Notes: generated by a model not told the origin, from the sequence alone. Numbered from the stretch's first letter, positions 18,798-27,474 are shown. The stretch: DNA of 64,000 nucleotides from CAYOOT01 sp964405665 (GCA_964405665.1 CAYOOT010000001.1:33463-97462); one strand, 5' to 3'. Numbers and translations: made by a program.

Positions 18798-18918
18798 ATT
18801 ATTAATTCTTGTAAATTTAAAGAAAAGTAAAATAAACGATACTATTCATGTTCTGATCTGGCAATAGATTAATCCTGCTAAGATTTGTAGAAGCAAGGAG
18901 AAGTATTTTCTTTAATCT

Positions 18919-20559
18919 CTAATATTCTCCAAAAACTTCTCTTAAAGTATCGGAAATCTCACCCAAGGTGACAGAATTCTCCACTGCTGCAATCACGGCA
19001 GGAACAATATTTTGATTTAAAGAAGCTACTTTTCTTAGATTTTTTAAAGAAGCTTCTACATTTCTCATTTCACGTCTGGCTTTTAATTGAGCTAAATTTT
19101 TCTTCTGCTGTTCTTCTAAAGCCGGATTGATCTTTAAAAGATTAATCTTGGTATCTGCTTCTTCCTTAAATGCGTTCACGCCAACAATTTTTTGCTCACC
19201 CCGATCGATTAATTGTTGATATTTAAAAGCAGATTCTTCAATTATTTTTTGGGGAAAATCTTGTTCAATTGCTTTAATCATGCCCCCTAAAGAATCTATC
19301 TTTTTAATTAGTTCACAAGATTTTTCTTCTATCTGATCTGTTAAATTTTCAATAACATAACTGCCGGCAAAGGGATCCACAAAATCGGCAACTCCACTTT
19401 CATAGGCAATCACTTGCTGCGTCCTCAGAGCAAGTTTTGCCGATTCTTCAGTGGGCAAGCACAGCGCTTCGTCATAAGAATTTGTGTGCAATGATTGCGT
19501 TCCTCCGAAAACAGCGGAAAGTGCCTGCAATGTGGTACGCACCGAATTGACAAGCGGCTGCTGGGCGGTCAAAGAAGAGCCGGCAGTTTGCGTATGAAAA
19601 CGAAGCTGCAGCGAACGTTCATTTTTCGCCGAAAATCTTTCTTTCATAATTTTAGCCCACATTCTCCGAGCAGCACGGAACTTGGCCACTTCTTCCAAAA
19701 AATTATTATGGCAATTAAAAAAGAAAGCGAGTCTTTGCGCAAAAGAATCAATTTTCAATCCTCGATCGAGGGCCGCTTGCACATAGGCAATTCCGTTGGC
19801 TAAAGTAAAAGCTACTTCTTCAACAGCAGAAGATCCTGCTTCCCGAATATGATATCCGGAAATACTGATTGTATACCATTCCGGAACATAATCTTTACAA
19901 AATTCAAAAATATCTGTAGCAATTTTCAGTGCCGCTTTTGGTGGATAAACATAAGTTCCCCGAGCGATGTATTCTTTCAAGACATCATTCTGCACAGTTC
20001 CTCTTAACTTTGACCAATCAATATTTCTTTTCTTGGCAAGAGCTAAATATAATGCAAGAAGAATATGAGCAGTGGAATTTATCGTCATGCTGGTTGATAT
20101 TTTTGATAAATCAATTCCTTTAAAAAGTTGATCAATATCTTCTAAGGAATCAATTGCCACCCCCACCCGCCCAACTTCGCCAGCGGCTAATTGATGATCG
20201 GAATCTCGACCCATCTGAGTTGGCAAGTCAAAGGCCACGCTCAAGCCACTGATGCCTTGGGACAACAAATAATGATACCGTTTATTGGTTTCTTCTGCAG
20301 TTCCAAAGCCGGAATACTGTCTCATTGTCCACAAACGACCACGGTACATATCTGCTTGTACGCCACGAGTAAAAGGGTATTCACCGGGGAAACCTATTTG
20401 ATCCAAAAAGTATTCTGCTGAAAAATTATGCTTATTGGGTCCATAAAGTTCAGCTATTTCAATTTCGGAACTGGTAAAACGTTTTACAGCCTTAGATTGC
20501 ACCTCCGAGTTTTTTTTCTTCCATTTTTGCTCTGCAGCTTGAATCTTTCTCAGTGACAA
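18919..20559 (-). CDS. Methylmalonyl-CoA mutase, catalytic subunit without B12 domain
   Basis: A 546-residue acyl-CoA mutase large subunit. It interconverts methylmalonyl-CoA and succinyl-CoA with a separate adenosylcobalamin subunit; no DxHxxG B12 domain is fused or found in this window. The start is TTG at 20559 with a strong AGGAGGC Shine-Dalgarno site 4 bases upstream. Family motifs include TRGVQADMYRGRLWTMRQY (64-82), GLSVAFDLPTQMG, TVQNDVLKEYIARGTY and ISISGYHIREAG. The tyrosine of RQY and the arginine of ARGTY, which mark methylmalonyl-CoA rather than isobutyryl-CoA specificity, are kept. Two CoA-contacting positions usually Tyr and Thr appear as Q68 and D70. It is divergent from the carboxyltransferase at 20637. 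Confidence 0.88.
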   Translation of the reverse strand: MSLRKIQAAEQKWKKKNSEVQSKAVKRFTSSEIEIAELYGPNKHNFSAEYFLDQIGFPGEYPFTRGVQADMYRGRLWTMRQYSGFGTAEETNKRYHYLLSQGISGLSVAFDLPTQMGRDSDHQLAAGEVGRVGVAIDSLEDIDQLFKGIDLSKISTSMTINSTAHILLALYLALAKKRNIDWSKLRGTVQNDVLKEYIARGTYVYPPKAALKIATDIFEFCKDYVPEWYTISISGYHIREAGSSAVEEVAFTLANGIAYVQAALDRGLKIDSFAQRLAFFFNCHNNFLEEVAKFRAARRMWAKIMKERFSAKNERSLQLRFHTQTAGSSLTAQQPLVNSVRTTLQALSAVFGGTQSLHTNSYDEALCLPTEESAKLALRTQQVIAYESGVADFVDPFAGSYVIENLTDQIEEKSCELIKKIDSLGGMIKAIEQDFPQKIIEESAFKYQQLIDRGEQKIVGVNAFKEEADTKINLLKINPALEEQQKKNLAQLKARREMRNVEASLKNLRKVASLNQNIVPAVIAAVENSVTLGEISDTLREVFGEY

Positions 20560-20636
20560 ATAAGCCTCCTATGTTTATGCTTAAACCTATACTAGGAATT
20601 AGAGGCTTTCAAGATAATAAAATATAAAAAACAAAT

Positions 20637-22184
20637 ATGTCATTAAAACAACTAGCTGAACTAAGAAAAAAGCATGCAGAAGCAGAATTAGGTGGAGGTA
20701 AGGACAGACTTAAACAACAACGAGACAAAGGCAAACTTACCGCCAGGGAACGTATCGCCAAACTTCTAGATCCCGGTACTTTCGTAGAACTAGACAAGTT
20801 TGTAAGCCACCGCTGCATGAATTTTGATTTGGAAAAGCAGATTTATTTGGGTGATGGGGTAATTACCGGATATGGTTTGATTGAAGAAAGACAGGTTTTT
20901 ATTTTTTCGCAGGATTTTTCTGTCTTTGGCGGTTCACTTTCAGAAACCTATGCTAAAAAAATCTGCAAAATTATGGATCTTGCTCTGGAAGTGGGTTGCC
21001 CCATAATCGGTTTAAACGATAGCGGAGGTGCAAGAATTCAAGAAGGCGTGCAAAGTCTTGCCGGTTATGCCGATATTTTTTTAAGAAATGTTTTGTCCTC
21101 CGGAGTTGTTCCACAAATTTCTGCAATCTTAGGACCTTGTGCCGGAGGAGCAGTATATTCACCGGCAATCACTGATTTTATTTTTATGACAGAACAAATC
21201 AGTCATATGTTTATTACCGGCCCGGAAGTGATTAAGACTGTAACCAAAGAAGAAGTCTCCAAGGAAGATTTGGGTGGGGCCTGGACACATAATGAAAAAA
21301 GCGGCGTTGCCCATTTTCTAACTTCTTCCGAAGAGGAATGTTTTTTGCAAATTAGAAGACTTCTCAGTTTCATCCCGCAATCCAACAAAAATAAATCCTT
21401 AAAGATAAGTTCAAATGATAGTCCGAATCGGAAAGAGGAAAGCCTTAATAACTTTATTCCAGAACAGTCTAATCAAGCCTATGATATGAAAGAATTAATT
21501 CTGAAAATAGTTGATTCGGAAGATTTTTTGGAAATACAGCCTCTTTTTGCAAAAAATATTATTGTCGGTTTTGCACGACTAAATGGTAATAGTGTAGGAA
21601 TAATCGGCAATCAACCAATGCACTTAGCGGGATGCTTGGATATTGATGCCAGCACAAAGGCCGCTCGTTTCATCAGATTTTGTGATGCATTTAATATTCC
21701 ATTGCTTACCTTTGTCGATGTTCCAGGATTTTTACCCGGGACAAAACAAGAGTATGGAGGAATCATCAGACATGGGGCAAAGTTACTATATGCTTACGCT
21801 GAAGCAACCGTTCCTAAAATAGCTTTAATTACCAGAAAGGCTTATGGCGGCGCTTATGATGTAATGAGTTCAAAACATTTACGCTCCGATATCAATCTGG
21901 CTTATCCCAGTGCCGAAGTTGCCGTAATGGGTCCCGAAGGCGCAGTGAATATTATCTTTAAAAATGAGATAACAGCAGCAAAAAATCCCAAGGAGAAGCA
22001 GGAAGAATTAGTGAAAGAGTATAAAGAACATTTTGCCAATCCTTGGATGGTGGCAGCTCTAGGTTATGTTGATGCTGTAATTGAGCCTGCCGAGACAAGA
22101 ATCCATTTAATTCGTTCTCTGGAAATGTTAGAAAATAAATTACAAACTAATCCTAAAAGAAAACACGGCAATATCCCATTATAA
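20637..22184 (+). CDS. Acyl-CoA carboxyltransferase beta subunit (PccB/MmdA-like)
   Basis: A 515-residue biotin-dependent carboxyltransferase that moves CO2 between carboxybiotin and propionyl-CoA (or methylmalonyl-CoA in reverse). N-domain motifs are LTARERIAKLLDPGTF, GLNDSGGARIQEGV and GPCAGGAVYSPAI; C-domain motifs are VDVPGFLPGTKQE, GAKLLYAYAEATVPKI and KAYGGAYDVMSSK. It starts a plus-strand operon with the 52-residue gene at 22186 and the biotin carrier at 22337. No biotin carboxylase and no sodium-pump membrane subunit is present here, so it could serve propionyl-CoA carboxylase or methylmalonyl-CoA decarboxylase. The facing mutase gene supports a propionate pathway. Confidence 0.9.
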   Translation: MSLKQLAELRKKHAEAELGGGKDRLKQQRDKGKLTARERIAKLLDPGTFVELDKFVSHRCMNFDLEKQIYLGDGVITGYGLIEERQVFIFSQDFSVFGGSLSETYAKKICKIMDLALEVGCPIIGLNDSGGARIQEGVQSLAGYADIFLRNVLSSGVVPQISAILGPCAGGAVYSPAITDFIFMTEQISHMFITGPEVIKTVTKEEVSKEDLGGAWTHNEKSGVAHFLTSSEEECFLQIRRLLSFIPQSNKNKSLKISSNDSPNRKEESLNNFIPEQSNQAYDMKELILKIVDSEDFLEIQPLFAKNIIVGFARLNGNSVGIIGNQPMHLAGCLDIDASTKAARFIRFCDAFNIPLLTFVDVPGFLPGTKQEYGGIIRHGAKLLYAYAEATVPKIALITRKAYGGAYDVMSSKHLRSDINLAYPSAEVAVMGPEGAVNIIFKNEITAAKNPKEKQEELVKEYKEHFANPWMVAALGYVDAVIEPAETRIHLIRSLEMLENKLQTNPKRKHGNIPL

Positions 22185-22185
22185 A

Positions 22186-22344
22186 ATGAAAGAAAAAACC
22201 TCAGAGGAAATAATAATCGCCATTGCCACCGCTCTTTTATTTAATGAGCAGGAAAGTTTAAGTCCCCAAGGAAAAATTATCTATGCTCCTCGAACTGACC
22301 TTTTATCTTTTAATCAAACTTCAGACAGCGCAGAAGATGAGTAA
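22186..22344 (+). CDS. 52-residue small subunit of biotin-dependent acyl-CoA (de)carboxylase (inferred)
   Basis: A short gene that fits exactly between the carboxyltransferase and the biotin carrier. The ATG at 22186 follows the carboxyltransferase stop by one base, and the stop TAA (22342-22344) lies inside an ATGAGTAA overlap with the next gene. The protein begins MKEKTSEEIIIAIATALLFN, which resembles the conserved amphipathic helix of small epsilon/OadG-like subunits found at this position in many carboxylase operons. It lacks a long membrane helix, so it is probably a soluble assembly subunit. Function is inferred from position and the helix. Confidence 0.72.
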   Translation: MKEKTSEEIIIAIATALLFNEQESLSPQGKIIYAPRTDLLSFNQTSDSAEDE

Positions 22345-22756
22345 CAAAATAAGTGTTCTAGTTAATGGCAGTAAATTTGAAATAGAACTAATTTCTCGTT
22401 CTCGGGAACAAGTAAAATTTTTCTTTGAAGATCGAGAATATCTTGTTGAATTTGAAAAAGAAGTCCCTCAAAAAAATACTTTAAAAAAAACTGCCGCAAC
22501 AACTCATCCCCAAAAAACTACTGCTCTTCAAAAAGATGGAAAATTGTTAATTCTCTCCCCATTGCCGGGATTCATTTCTTCAATCAATGTTTCTCGGGGG
22601 CAAGAAATTAAAATTGGTGATTTACTTTTACAATTTGAAGCAATGAAAATGCAAAATAGTATTTTTGCTCAGACTGAGGGGAAAATAAAAAATATTTTTG
22701 TTAGTTTAGGAAGTGAAATAAAAGAAGGTGAATTGTTGATGGAGATTGAAACATAA
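22337..22756 (+). CDS. Biotin carboxyl carrier protein
   Basis: A 139-residue biotin/lipoyl-attachment protein that carries carboxybiotin between active sites. The C-terminal barrel holds the biotinylation motif EAMKMQN with K104 as the acceptor, preceded by SPLPGFISSINVSRGQEI. The N-terminal 45 residues form a small beta-rich region (ISVLVNGSKFEIEL), as in PCC-type carriers. I place the start at ATG 22337 rather than an upstream ATG at 22283, because it overlaps the 52-residue gene by 8 bases in an ATGAGTAA arrangement typical of coupled translation. Confidence 0.92.
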   Translation: MSNKISVLVNGSKFEIELISRSREQVKFFFEDREYLVEFEKEVPQKNTLKKTAATTHPQKTTALQKDGKLLILSPLPGFISSINVSRGQEIKIGDLLLQFEAMKMQNSIFAQTEGKIKNIFVSLGSEIKEGELLMEIET

Positions 22757-22764
22757 TATCTTAT

Positions 22765-22795
22765 GTAGGGGCGCCCATCGAATGGGTGCCCCTAC
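22765..22795. repeat. GTAGGGGCGCCCAT hairpin, copy 1
   Basis: A 14-base inverted repeat (GTAGGGGCGCCCAT / ATGGGTGCCCCTAC, one mismatch) with a 3-base loop. It lies just after the biotin carrier stop, and a second copy is at 36551-36581. It could also act as a terminator for the carboxylase operon, but it has no T-run. Confidence 0.75.
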
Positions 22796-22821
22796 GGTAT
22801 TTCAAACAGTATTTAAATCAA

Positions 22822-22897
<76 letters not shown>

Positions 22898-22958
22898 ATA
22901 GTTAAAGTATTAAATTAGATTTGTTCTGAATTGTCAAATTAGGATGCAAAACGATCTC

Positions 22959-23870
22959 TTAAGACTTACGCTGAATTTGTCTTTGATATTTACTCTTGTC
23001 CCCTTCTTTGCTTGCCCAAAACACAATGTTTTCCGAATTAAAATTACCAGCTAATTTTTTAGGGCCGCCTTTAACCATTTTAATTAATGCATCCTTGGAA
23101 AAATTAAGTTCTTTGGTATTAATTATTAAGAGATCCGAAACTTCACCTTTAAACTCACCATTTTCCATCACTGGAGGCGCAAAGTCCATATTCGCTATTG
23201 TACTTTTATAAGCAACCTCGGGGAAATTATAGCCTCCTAAAAACAAGGGCTCTGCAAGTTCTGGATCTCTTGCTTCAGCGGCAGCAACCGCACTGTTGTC
23301 ATTTTTTTCAGTCTCCAATTGAAAGTCAGAGGGATTTGTTATTTCTTCTAAAAATAAGTTCACTGCCTCACTTTTTTTAAAAATCATGGTAATTGCATAC
23401 CAATGTTTCTTTTTAAATTTCACTTTTTCAAAAGTGTACCAGGAATTGTTTTCTTTATCCGTTCCTTGAAAATAGACCTCCGGACGAACGGAAGTGCTAA
23501 GTCTTTTAATTCCCAAAGCCCAACCAGAATAAGGAGCTTGATCTAAATATTTGCCGATAATTTTTTGTCGTCGGCCCTGCTTGGGAAGTTCATCAATTTT
23601 CAGATAAGAACTTACAATAAAAAAATTATCGGCAGAAGGATCGAGATTATTATCAGAATTAATTGTTAAAAAATCACTTTTCCCTTCTTGTTCTTCGGTC
23701 TGAAATTGAGAGGGGAGTATTTCTTTTATCGCTTCCGTATCTAGTGCCGCTCTTTTATAAATTAAATTCTGTTCAATATTTTTTGAATTATTGGAAAAAT
23801 AAACTGCAAAAGATACAGGAAGTAACAAACCTAAAGAAAAAAGTAAGAGATATGTAATGATCCTTCGCAC
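22959..23870 (-). CDS. Secreted LamG-like protein of unknown function
   Basis: A 303-residue protein with an N-terminal membrane segment or signal (LLLFSLGLLLPVSFAVYF). Residues 75-270 follow the LamG/concanavalin A-like lectin pattern: FIVSSYLKIDELP, a GKYLDQAPYSGWALGI strand pair, WYAITMIF and LFLGGYNF, ending in FKGEVSDLLIINTKELN. The domain in this family binds ligands or other proteins outside the cell; no catalytic site is visible. It is 42 bases downstream of rplI on the same strand. Confidence 0.7.
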   Translation of the reverse strand: MRRIITYLLLFSLGLLLPVSFAVYFSNNSKNIEQNLIYKRAALDTEAIKEILPSQFQTEEQEGKSDFLTINSDNNLDPSADNFFIVSSYLKIDELPKQGRRQKIIGKYLDQAPYSGWALGIKRLSTSVRPEVYFQGTDKENNSWYTFEKVKFKKKHWYAITMIFKKSEAVNLFLEEITNPSDFQLETEKNDNSAVAAAEARDPELAEPLFLGGYNFPEVAYKSTIANMDFAPPVMENGEFKGEVSDLLIINTKELNFSKDALIKMVKGGPKKLAGNFNSENIVFWASKEGDKSKYQRQIQRKS

Positions 23871-23912
23871 AAATTGACTATTGATAACTTGTCTAACTGC
23901 TTAAAGAGGAAA

Positions 23913-24440
23913 TTATTCTTCCCCTTCTTCTTCTGAAATTTCTTCCAGAGCATTTCTGGCCTCAGCAACCGCCTGTTGCTCATCTTCTTTAGTTGACTTT
24001 CTGGCACTCACCATAACTGAAATTAAACCCTCGACTTCCTGATGAAGTTTTACGGCAACTTTATGTTCTCCCAGTTTTTTAATTGGTTCGGTAAGCAGCA
24101 CTCGTCTGCGATCAACTTCATAGCCAAGTTCCACTAACTTTTGTGCAATATCTCTTGCGCCGATTGAACCATATACTTTGTTGTGCTCACCAACTCTAAG
24201 TTCCAAATCTATTTTTACATTGCTTAAATTTTCTGCTCGATCCAAAGCAGCAACTTTTAATTTCTTTTTCTTGGCTTCAATTTGCTTCATCCAATGAGCA
24301 AGTTGCTTAGCACTTGCTGTGCCTGTTTCCCGAGCCAAACCTCGAGGAATTAAAAAATTTCTGGCATATCCGGCTTTTACTTTTACAGTTTCGCCAATAT
24401 CTCCCAGTCCGGCAACATCATCAGTCAGTATTATATGCAT
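23913..24440 (-). CDS. rplI: 50S ribosomal protein L9
   Basis: A 175-residue ribosomal protein with the N-terminal rRNA-binding motif GDIGETVKVKAGYARNFLIP, the long connecting helix with many K and A, and the C-terminal domain (GSIGARDIA). It has about 25 extra acidic residues at the C-terminus (ending EEISEEEGEE). A clear AGGAG Shine-Dalgarno site precedes the ATG. It follows rpsF by 17 bases, with no rpsR between them. Confidence 0.96.
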   Translation of the reverse strand: MHIILTDDVAGLGDIGETVKVKAGYARNFLIPRGLARETGTASAKQLAHWMKQIEAKKKKLKVAALDRAENLSNVKIDLELRVGEHNKVYGSIGARDIAQKLVELGYEVDRRRVLLTEPIKKLGEHKVAVKLHQEVEGLISVMVSARKSTKEDEQQAVAEARNALEEISEEEGEE

Positions 24441-24457
24441 AAAATTCTCCTAAAAAT

Positions 24458-24838
24458 TTATACTAGGGCTTCATCCACTTCCAAGGCAGGCAATATTTCC
24501 GGAAGCTCTCTCTTTTCATCATAAGCAGATTTTTGTAGATCCGGAGCATACTGATCTTTATTGACAATCAAAGAACGCAATACTGTTTCATTAATTCTCA
24601 ATTGTCTTCTTAAATCAGCTACGACAGTCGATTGACCATTAAAAACCAAAACTACATAAATTGCTTTGGACTTGCCGGAGATTTCATAAGCCAGTTCTTT
24701 TCTGCCCCAAAAATCATTTTTCTCGATTTCACCTTGATGAGACTTAATAACAGTTGAAATTTTTTCAACTTGTTGAGCTACATCTTCATCACTCAAAGCG
24801 GGATCAAAAATCACCACTACTTCATATCTTTTGTTCAT
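24458..24838 (-). CDS. rpsF: 30S ribosomal protein S6
   Basis: A 126-residue S6 with the expected N-terminus RYEVVVIFDPALSDEDV, FWGRKELAYEI and the C-terminal INETVLRSLIVN. Length is normal with a short acidic tail. In most bacteria it is followed by rpsR, its S18 binding partner, but here rplI follows directly. It is 107 bases downstream of the pyrophosphatase-like gene. Confidence 0.96.
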   Translation of the reverse strand: MNKRYEVVVIFDPALSDEDVAQQVEKISTVIKSHQGEIEKNDFWGRKELAYEISGKSKAIYVVLVFNGQSTVVADLRRQLRINETVLRSLIVNKDQYAPDLQKSAYDEKRELPEILPALEVDEALV

Positions 24839-24945
24839 TATTTATACCTACTTAATTTCAAAATTTTAAAGCCGATCTTTAGCTTTTAGGGAATGGTGCT
24901 TCTATAATTTTTTTAAGAAAACTGCAACTAATCAAAGAAATCTGC

Positions 24946-26772
24946 CTAAATCAAATAGGCAAATAACAAACATAGTAATGGCAGCATTTTGATGAGAAAT
25001 ATTTGGTGGGCGACTAATCCTCTTGATTTTATTGTACATTTATCATTTACCACTATTTCTTTTCTGCTAGAAACAAAAACCAAAGGAAGACTAGCCAAAA
25101 GACAGGATAAAGAAAAAGCACCTAAAGCATCTTTTCCCAGAAGTATTCCAATTAAAAAAGGCAAAACCAAAAGTATCGCAAAATTAACAATGATCGCTTT
25201 TTCACTAAACTCTTGCAAATCTTCTCTTGAATAATCTTTATTAAGAAAATCCACTATCTTGGAAAGCAATAAGGCACTGGCAAAGCCAGGGGAACAAAAA
25301 CCAAGGAGCAAGCCAGCAATTACATAGAGATCAGTTAAAACTAATTCATCAAGTTGTGCTGACTGAGTATAGGCAATAAACAAACAGATTGCCGTAATAA
25401 TACTGGCAAAACGTAAATAAGCTCCTCCTTGACTTGCCGCTTTATTGCCAATTTCCTTAAGTTCCAAAAGACTGTTTTTTGTTTCGGCATCCAAATCTGA
25501 AACTTCTGCAATAGCATTGGCACTGGCCGCGATTTGCCCAAAAGAATGAATACTATAATTTATCGCCAATACAGAGAATAAGGAAACGCCCCCAATGGCA
25601 AACCCATAGGCTCCCGCAAAATAATTCATCAACAACATCACCACTGCCAACAAAACAAGTTGAGAAATCACTTCCAGCGAAGAACATTCTTCCAATTTCA
25701 ACAGTTTGCTTAAAGCACTTTCTATTCTTTGTTGAATTTTAAAATAAAAAACCAGGATTCCGACAATTGCTCCCAGCAAAACCACCGCTAAAACTTTGAA
25801 TTTTACAGGTGAAAAAATTAAAAGAAATGAAAAAATTAAAAATAAAGAAGTGGACATTAGACTTGCCACGCTCAGCGCTCTTTCTGGGTCTTCGTCTTTA
25901 TAATTTTTTACCAGTTTTATTCCAATAATCGAACTGATTATTCCCAATAAAGACAAAATTAAGGGAACAGCCATTAGTAAAAAATTAAACTTATCTAATT
26001 CTTCGGCAGGAAAATCTAAAGAGGCTGTGGTGAGAATAGTTAACAACTCCGGAGTGGCCGAGGCGGCAATAATGATTGCCGCTGTAAGCAAAGAAAGACA
26101 ACAGACAAAATAATCAAGGCCGGTATATATCAATAAAAGCTGACTCTCTTTAAAAGAATCTTCCAAGGAATCTTTTTTGGTGGCAGCAATCGAAGCTTCC
26201 AAAATGCAAGCTTTAAACAAGATGATATAAGCAACTAATGCTGCTCCAAAAGTAAAGCAAATAAAATATTGTACCGAATAAGCAGAATTAAAAAAATAAA
26301 ATAATAAACCAAAACCAAGAAGGATTGTACTTCCAAAGGATAAACCGGAAATTGCCGAACCACAGAAACAAAGATAAAATGCTTCATTTCTACCTTTATC
26401 TTTTGCTACCGCCACTGCCCGAATATTAGCTTCAGTCACGGCAATTGAGGCAAAATATAAAGGAATTAAAATACAAGCTCCTCCAAAAACAAAACTTAAA
26501 GCACCGAGGAGTCCAAAAGATGAATTGAAAAATAAAATTAAACCGAGTACGGAAATAAAAATTATTAAAGTTTTACTTTGAAATTTAAAAAAGTTCCTAA
26601 TCATCGAAGCAAGAGCATGTTGCGCCTCCTGCATTTTTGCGGTTCCTGTTGATTCGATTAAAAGAGAATTGTAAATTTCAAAAGCAGTGATTAAACCCAC
26701 GGCTCCGGCAACCGGAACAAAAATGGTAATTAAGGAATTAAACCAATAAAGTAATTTTGTAAAAAAGCTCAT
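24946..26772 (-). CDS. Membrane pyrophosphatase-like pseudoenzyme
   Basis: A 608-residue polytopic membrane protein (about 15 hydrophobic segments) that aligns with H+-translocating membrane pyrophosphatases but lacks the active site. Scaffold matches: KMQEAQHALASMIRNFFKFQ near 45-65 for the N-terminal cytoplasmic helix; TEANIRAVAVAK near 110; FGQIAASANAIAEVSDLDAE near 408, matching the family YGPIADNAGGIAEMSGLDPE; and a tail ending HQIFLIKMLPLLCLLFAYLI, matching the family LNILIKLM helix. The central KxxDxxxDxxxK and EDDPRNPxxIADNVGDNVGD segments are replaced by LEASIAATKKDSLEDSFKES, and NAGGAWDNAKK by SSRKEIVVNDK. It probably does not hydrolyse pyrophosphate; a structural, transport or sensing role is unknown. 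Its start overlaps the pth stop by 4 bases. An apparently intact hppA is at 45835. Confidence 0.78.
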   Translation of the reverse strand: MSFFTKLLYWFNSLITIFVPVAGAVGLITAFEIYNSLLIESTGTAKMQEAQHALASMIRNFFKFQSKTLIIFISVLGLILFFNSSFGLLGALSFVFGGACILIPLYFASIAVTEANIRAVAVAKDKGRNEAFYLCFCGSAISGLSFGSTILLGFGLLFYFFNSAYSVQYFICFTFGAALVAYIILFKACILEASIAATKKDSLEDSFKESQLLLIYTGLDYFVCCLSLLTAAIIIAASATPELLTILTTASLDFPAEELDKFNFLLMAVPLILSLLGIISSIIGIKLVKNYKDEDPERALSVASLMSTSLFLIFSFLLIFSPVKFKVLAVVLLGAIVGILVFYFKIQQRIESALSKLLKLEECSSLEVISQLVLLAVVMLLMNYFAGAYGFAIGGVSLFSVLAINYSIHSFGQIAASANAIAEVSDLDAETKNSLLELKEIGNKAASQGGAYLRFASIITAICLFIAYTQSAQLDELVLTDLYVIAGLLLGFCSPGFASALLLSKIVDFLNKDYSREDLQEFSEKAIIVNFAILLVLPFLIGILLGKDALGAFSLSCLLASLPLVFVSSRKEIVVNDKCTIKSRGLVAHQIFLIKMLPLLCLLFAYLI

Positions 26773-27356
26773 AAGGTTTTTGTATGATATTTTTGTTGAA
26801 CCGCCAACAATCCCTCTTTCAGATACAATTCTAATCCATCTGCGGCCCGCTGTGAAGCTTCTTTTAATACTTGCATTTCTTGGCCCAAGGGTTTTTGCAA
26901 AACCCAGGATTTTACTTCAATTTTAGCAGTTTCTTCACTATCCTTAGGATGCCCGATCCCTATTTTCACTCTTAAAAAATCCTTTCCCGCTAAATGCAAA
27001 ATAATATCCTCCACTCCTTTATGTCCGGCGGAAGTTCCCCCTAGACGGAATTTGAGTTCTCCGCATTTTAAATCAAGATCATCATGTACTACAATAAGAT
27101 CCTTGATCGGAATTTTGTAATAAGAAAGAATTGGCTGAATAGCTTGTCCACTTAGATTCATGAATTTTTGCGGAAGAATTAGGATCACATCTTTTTCGGC
27201 TATTTTTAGATTGAGATAACGACAGCCCGATTGATTTTTCCAAAAAGCCCCTTGTCCAAATTTGGAAGCAAGCAACTCCAGCACCCAGAATCCAATATTA
27301 TGGCGAGTCTGCTCATATTGAGTTCCAGGATTTCCGAGGCCGACTATTGCTAACAT
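26769..27356 (-). CDS. pth: Peptidyl-tRNA hydrolase
   Basis: A cytoplasmic enzyme that releases peptides from stalled peptidyl-tRNA. The start at ATG 27356 gives MLAIVGLGNPGTQYEQTRHN with the catalytic histidine and asparagines; an in-frame ATG at 27371 would add only MDACK. Further motifs are LPQKFMNLSGQAI, VVHDDLDLKCGELKFRLGG and SAGHKGVEDI. Total 195 residues, normal. It follows rplY in the classic prs-rplY-pth order and overlaps the next gene by ATGA. Confidence 0.95.
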   Translation of the reverse strand: MLAIVGLGNPGTQYEQTRHNIGFWVLELLASKFGQGAFWKNQSGCRYLNLKIAEKDVILILPQKFMNLSGQAIQPILSYYKIPIKDLIVVHDDLDLKCGELKFRLGGTSAGHKGVEDIILHLAGKDFLRVKIGIGHPKDSEETAKIEVKSWVLQKPLGQEMQVLKEASQRAADGLELYLKEGLLAVQQKYHTKTL

Positions 27357-27377
27357 TTTACAAGCGTCCATGACTCA

Positions 27378-27474
27378 TGTCATTGCGAAGGAGCATCGCG
27401 ACTGAAGCAATCTAGTCGTGTTGTTCCTTTGATAAACTCAACAGTTAGATTGCTTCGCTTCGCTCGCAATGACA
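27378..27474. repeat. Intergenic inverted repeat (TGTCATTGCGA type)
   Basis: Between rplY and pth. The left arm 27378-27414 begins TGTCATTGCGAAGGAGC and ends GAAGCAATCTA; the right arm 27446-27474 reads TAGATTGCTTCGC to TCGCAATGACA. The arms are imperfect inverted copies around a 31-base centre. Similar dispersed elements are common in bacterial intergenic regions. Confidence 0.75.

Noticed and set aside
22283..22336. Upstream start of the biotin carrier
   Set aside because: These codons are out of frame with, and lie inside, the 52-residue gene; the overlap start at 22337 matches the family N-terminus.
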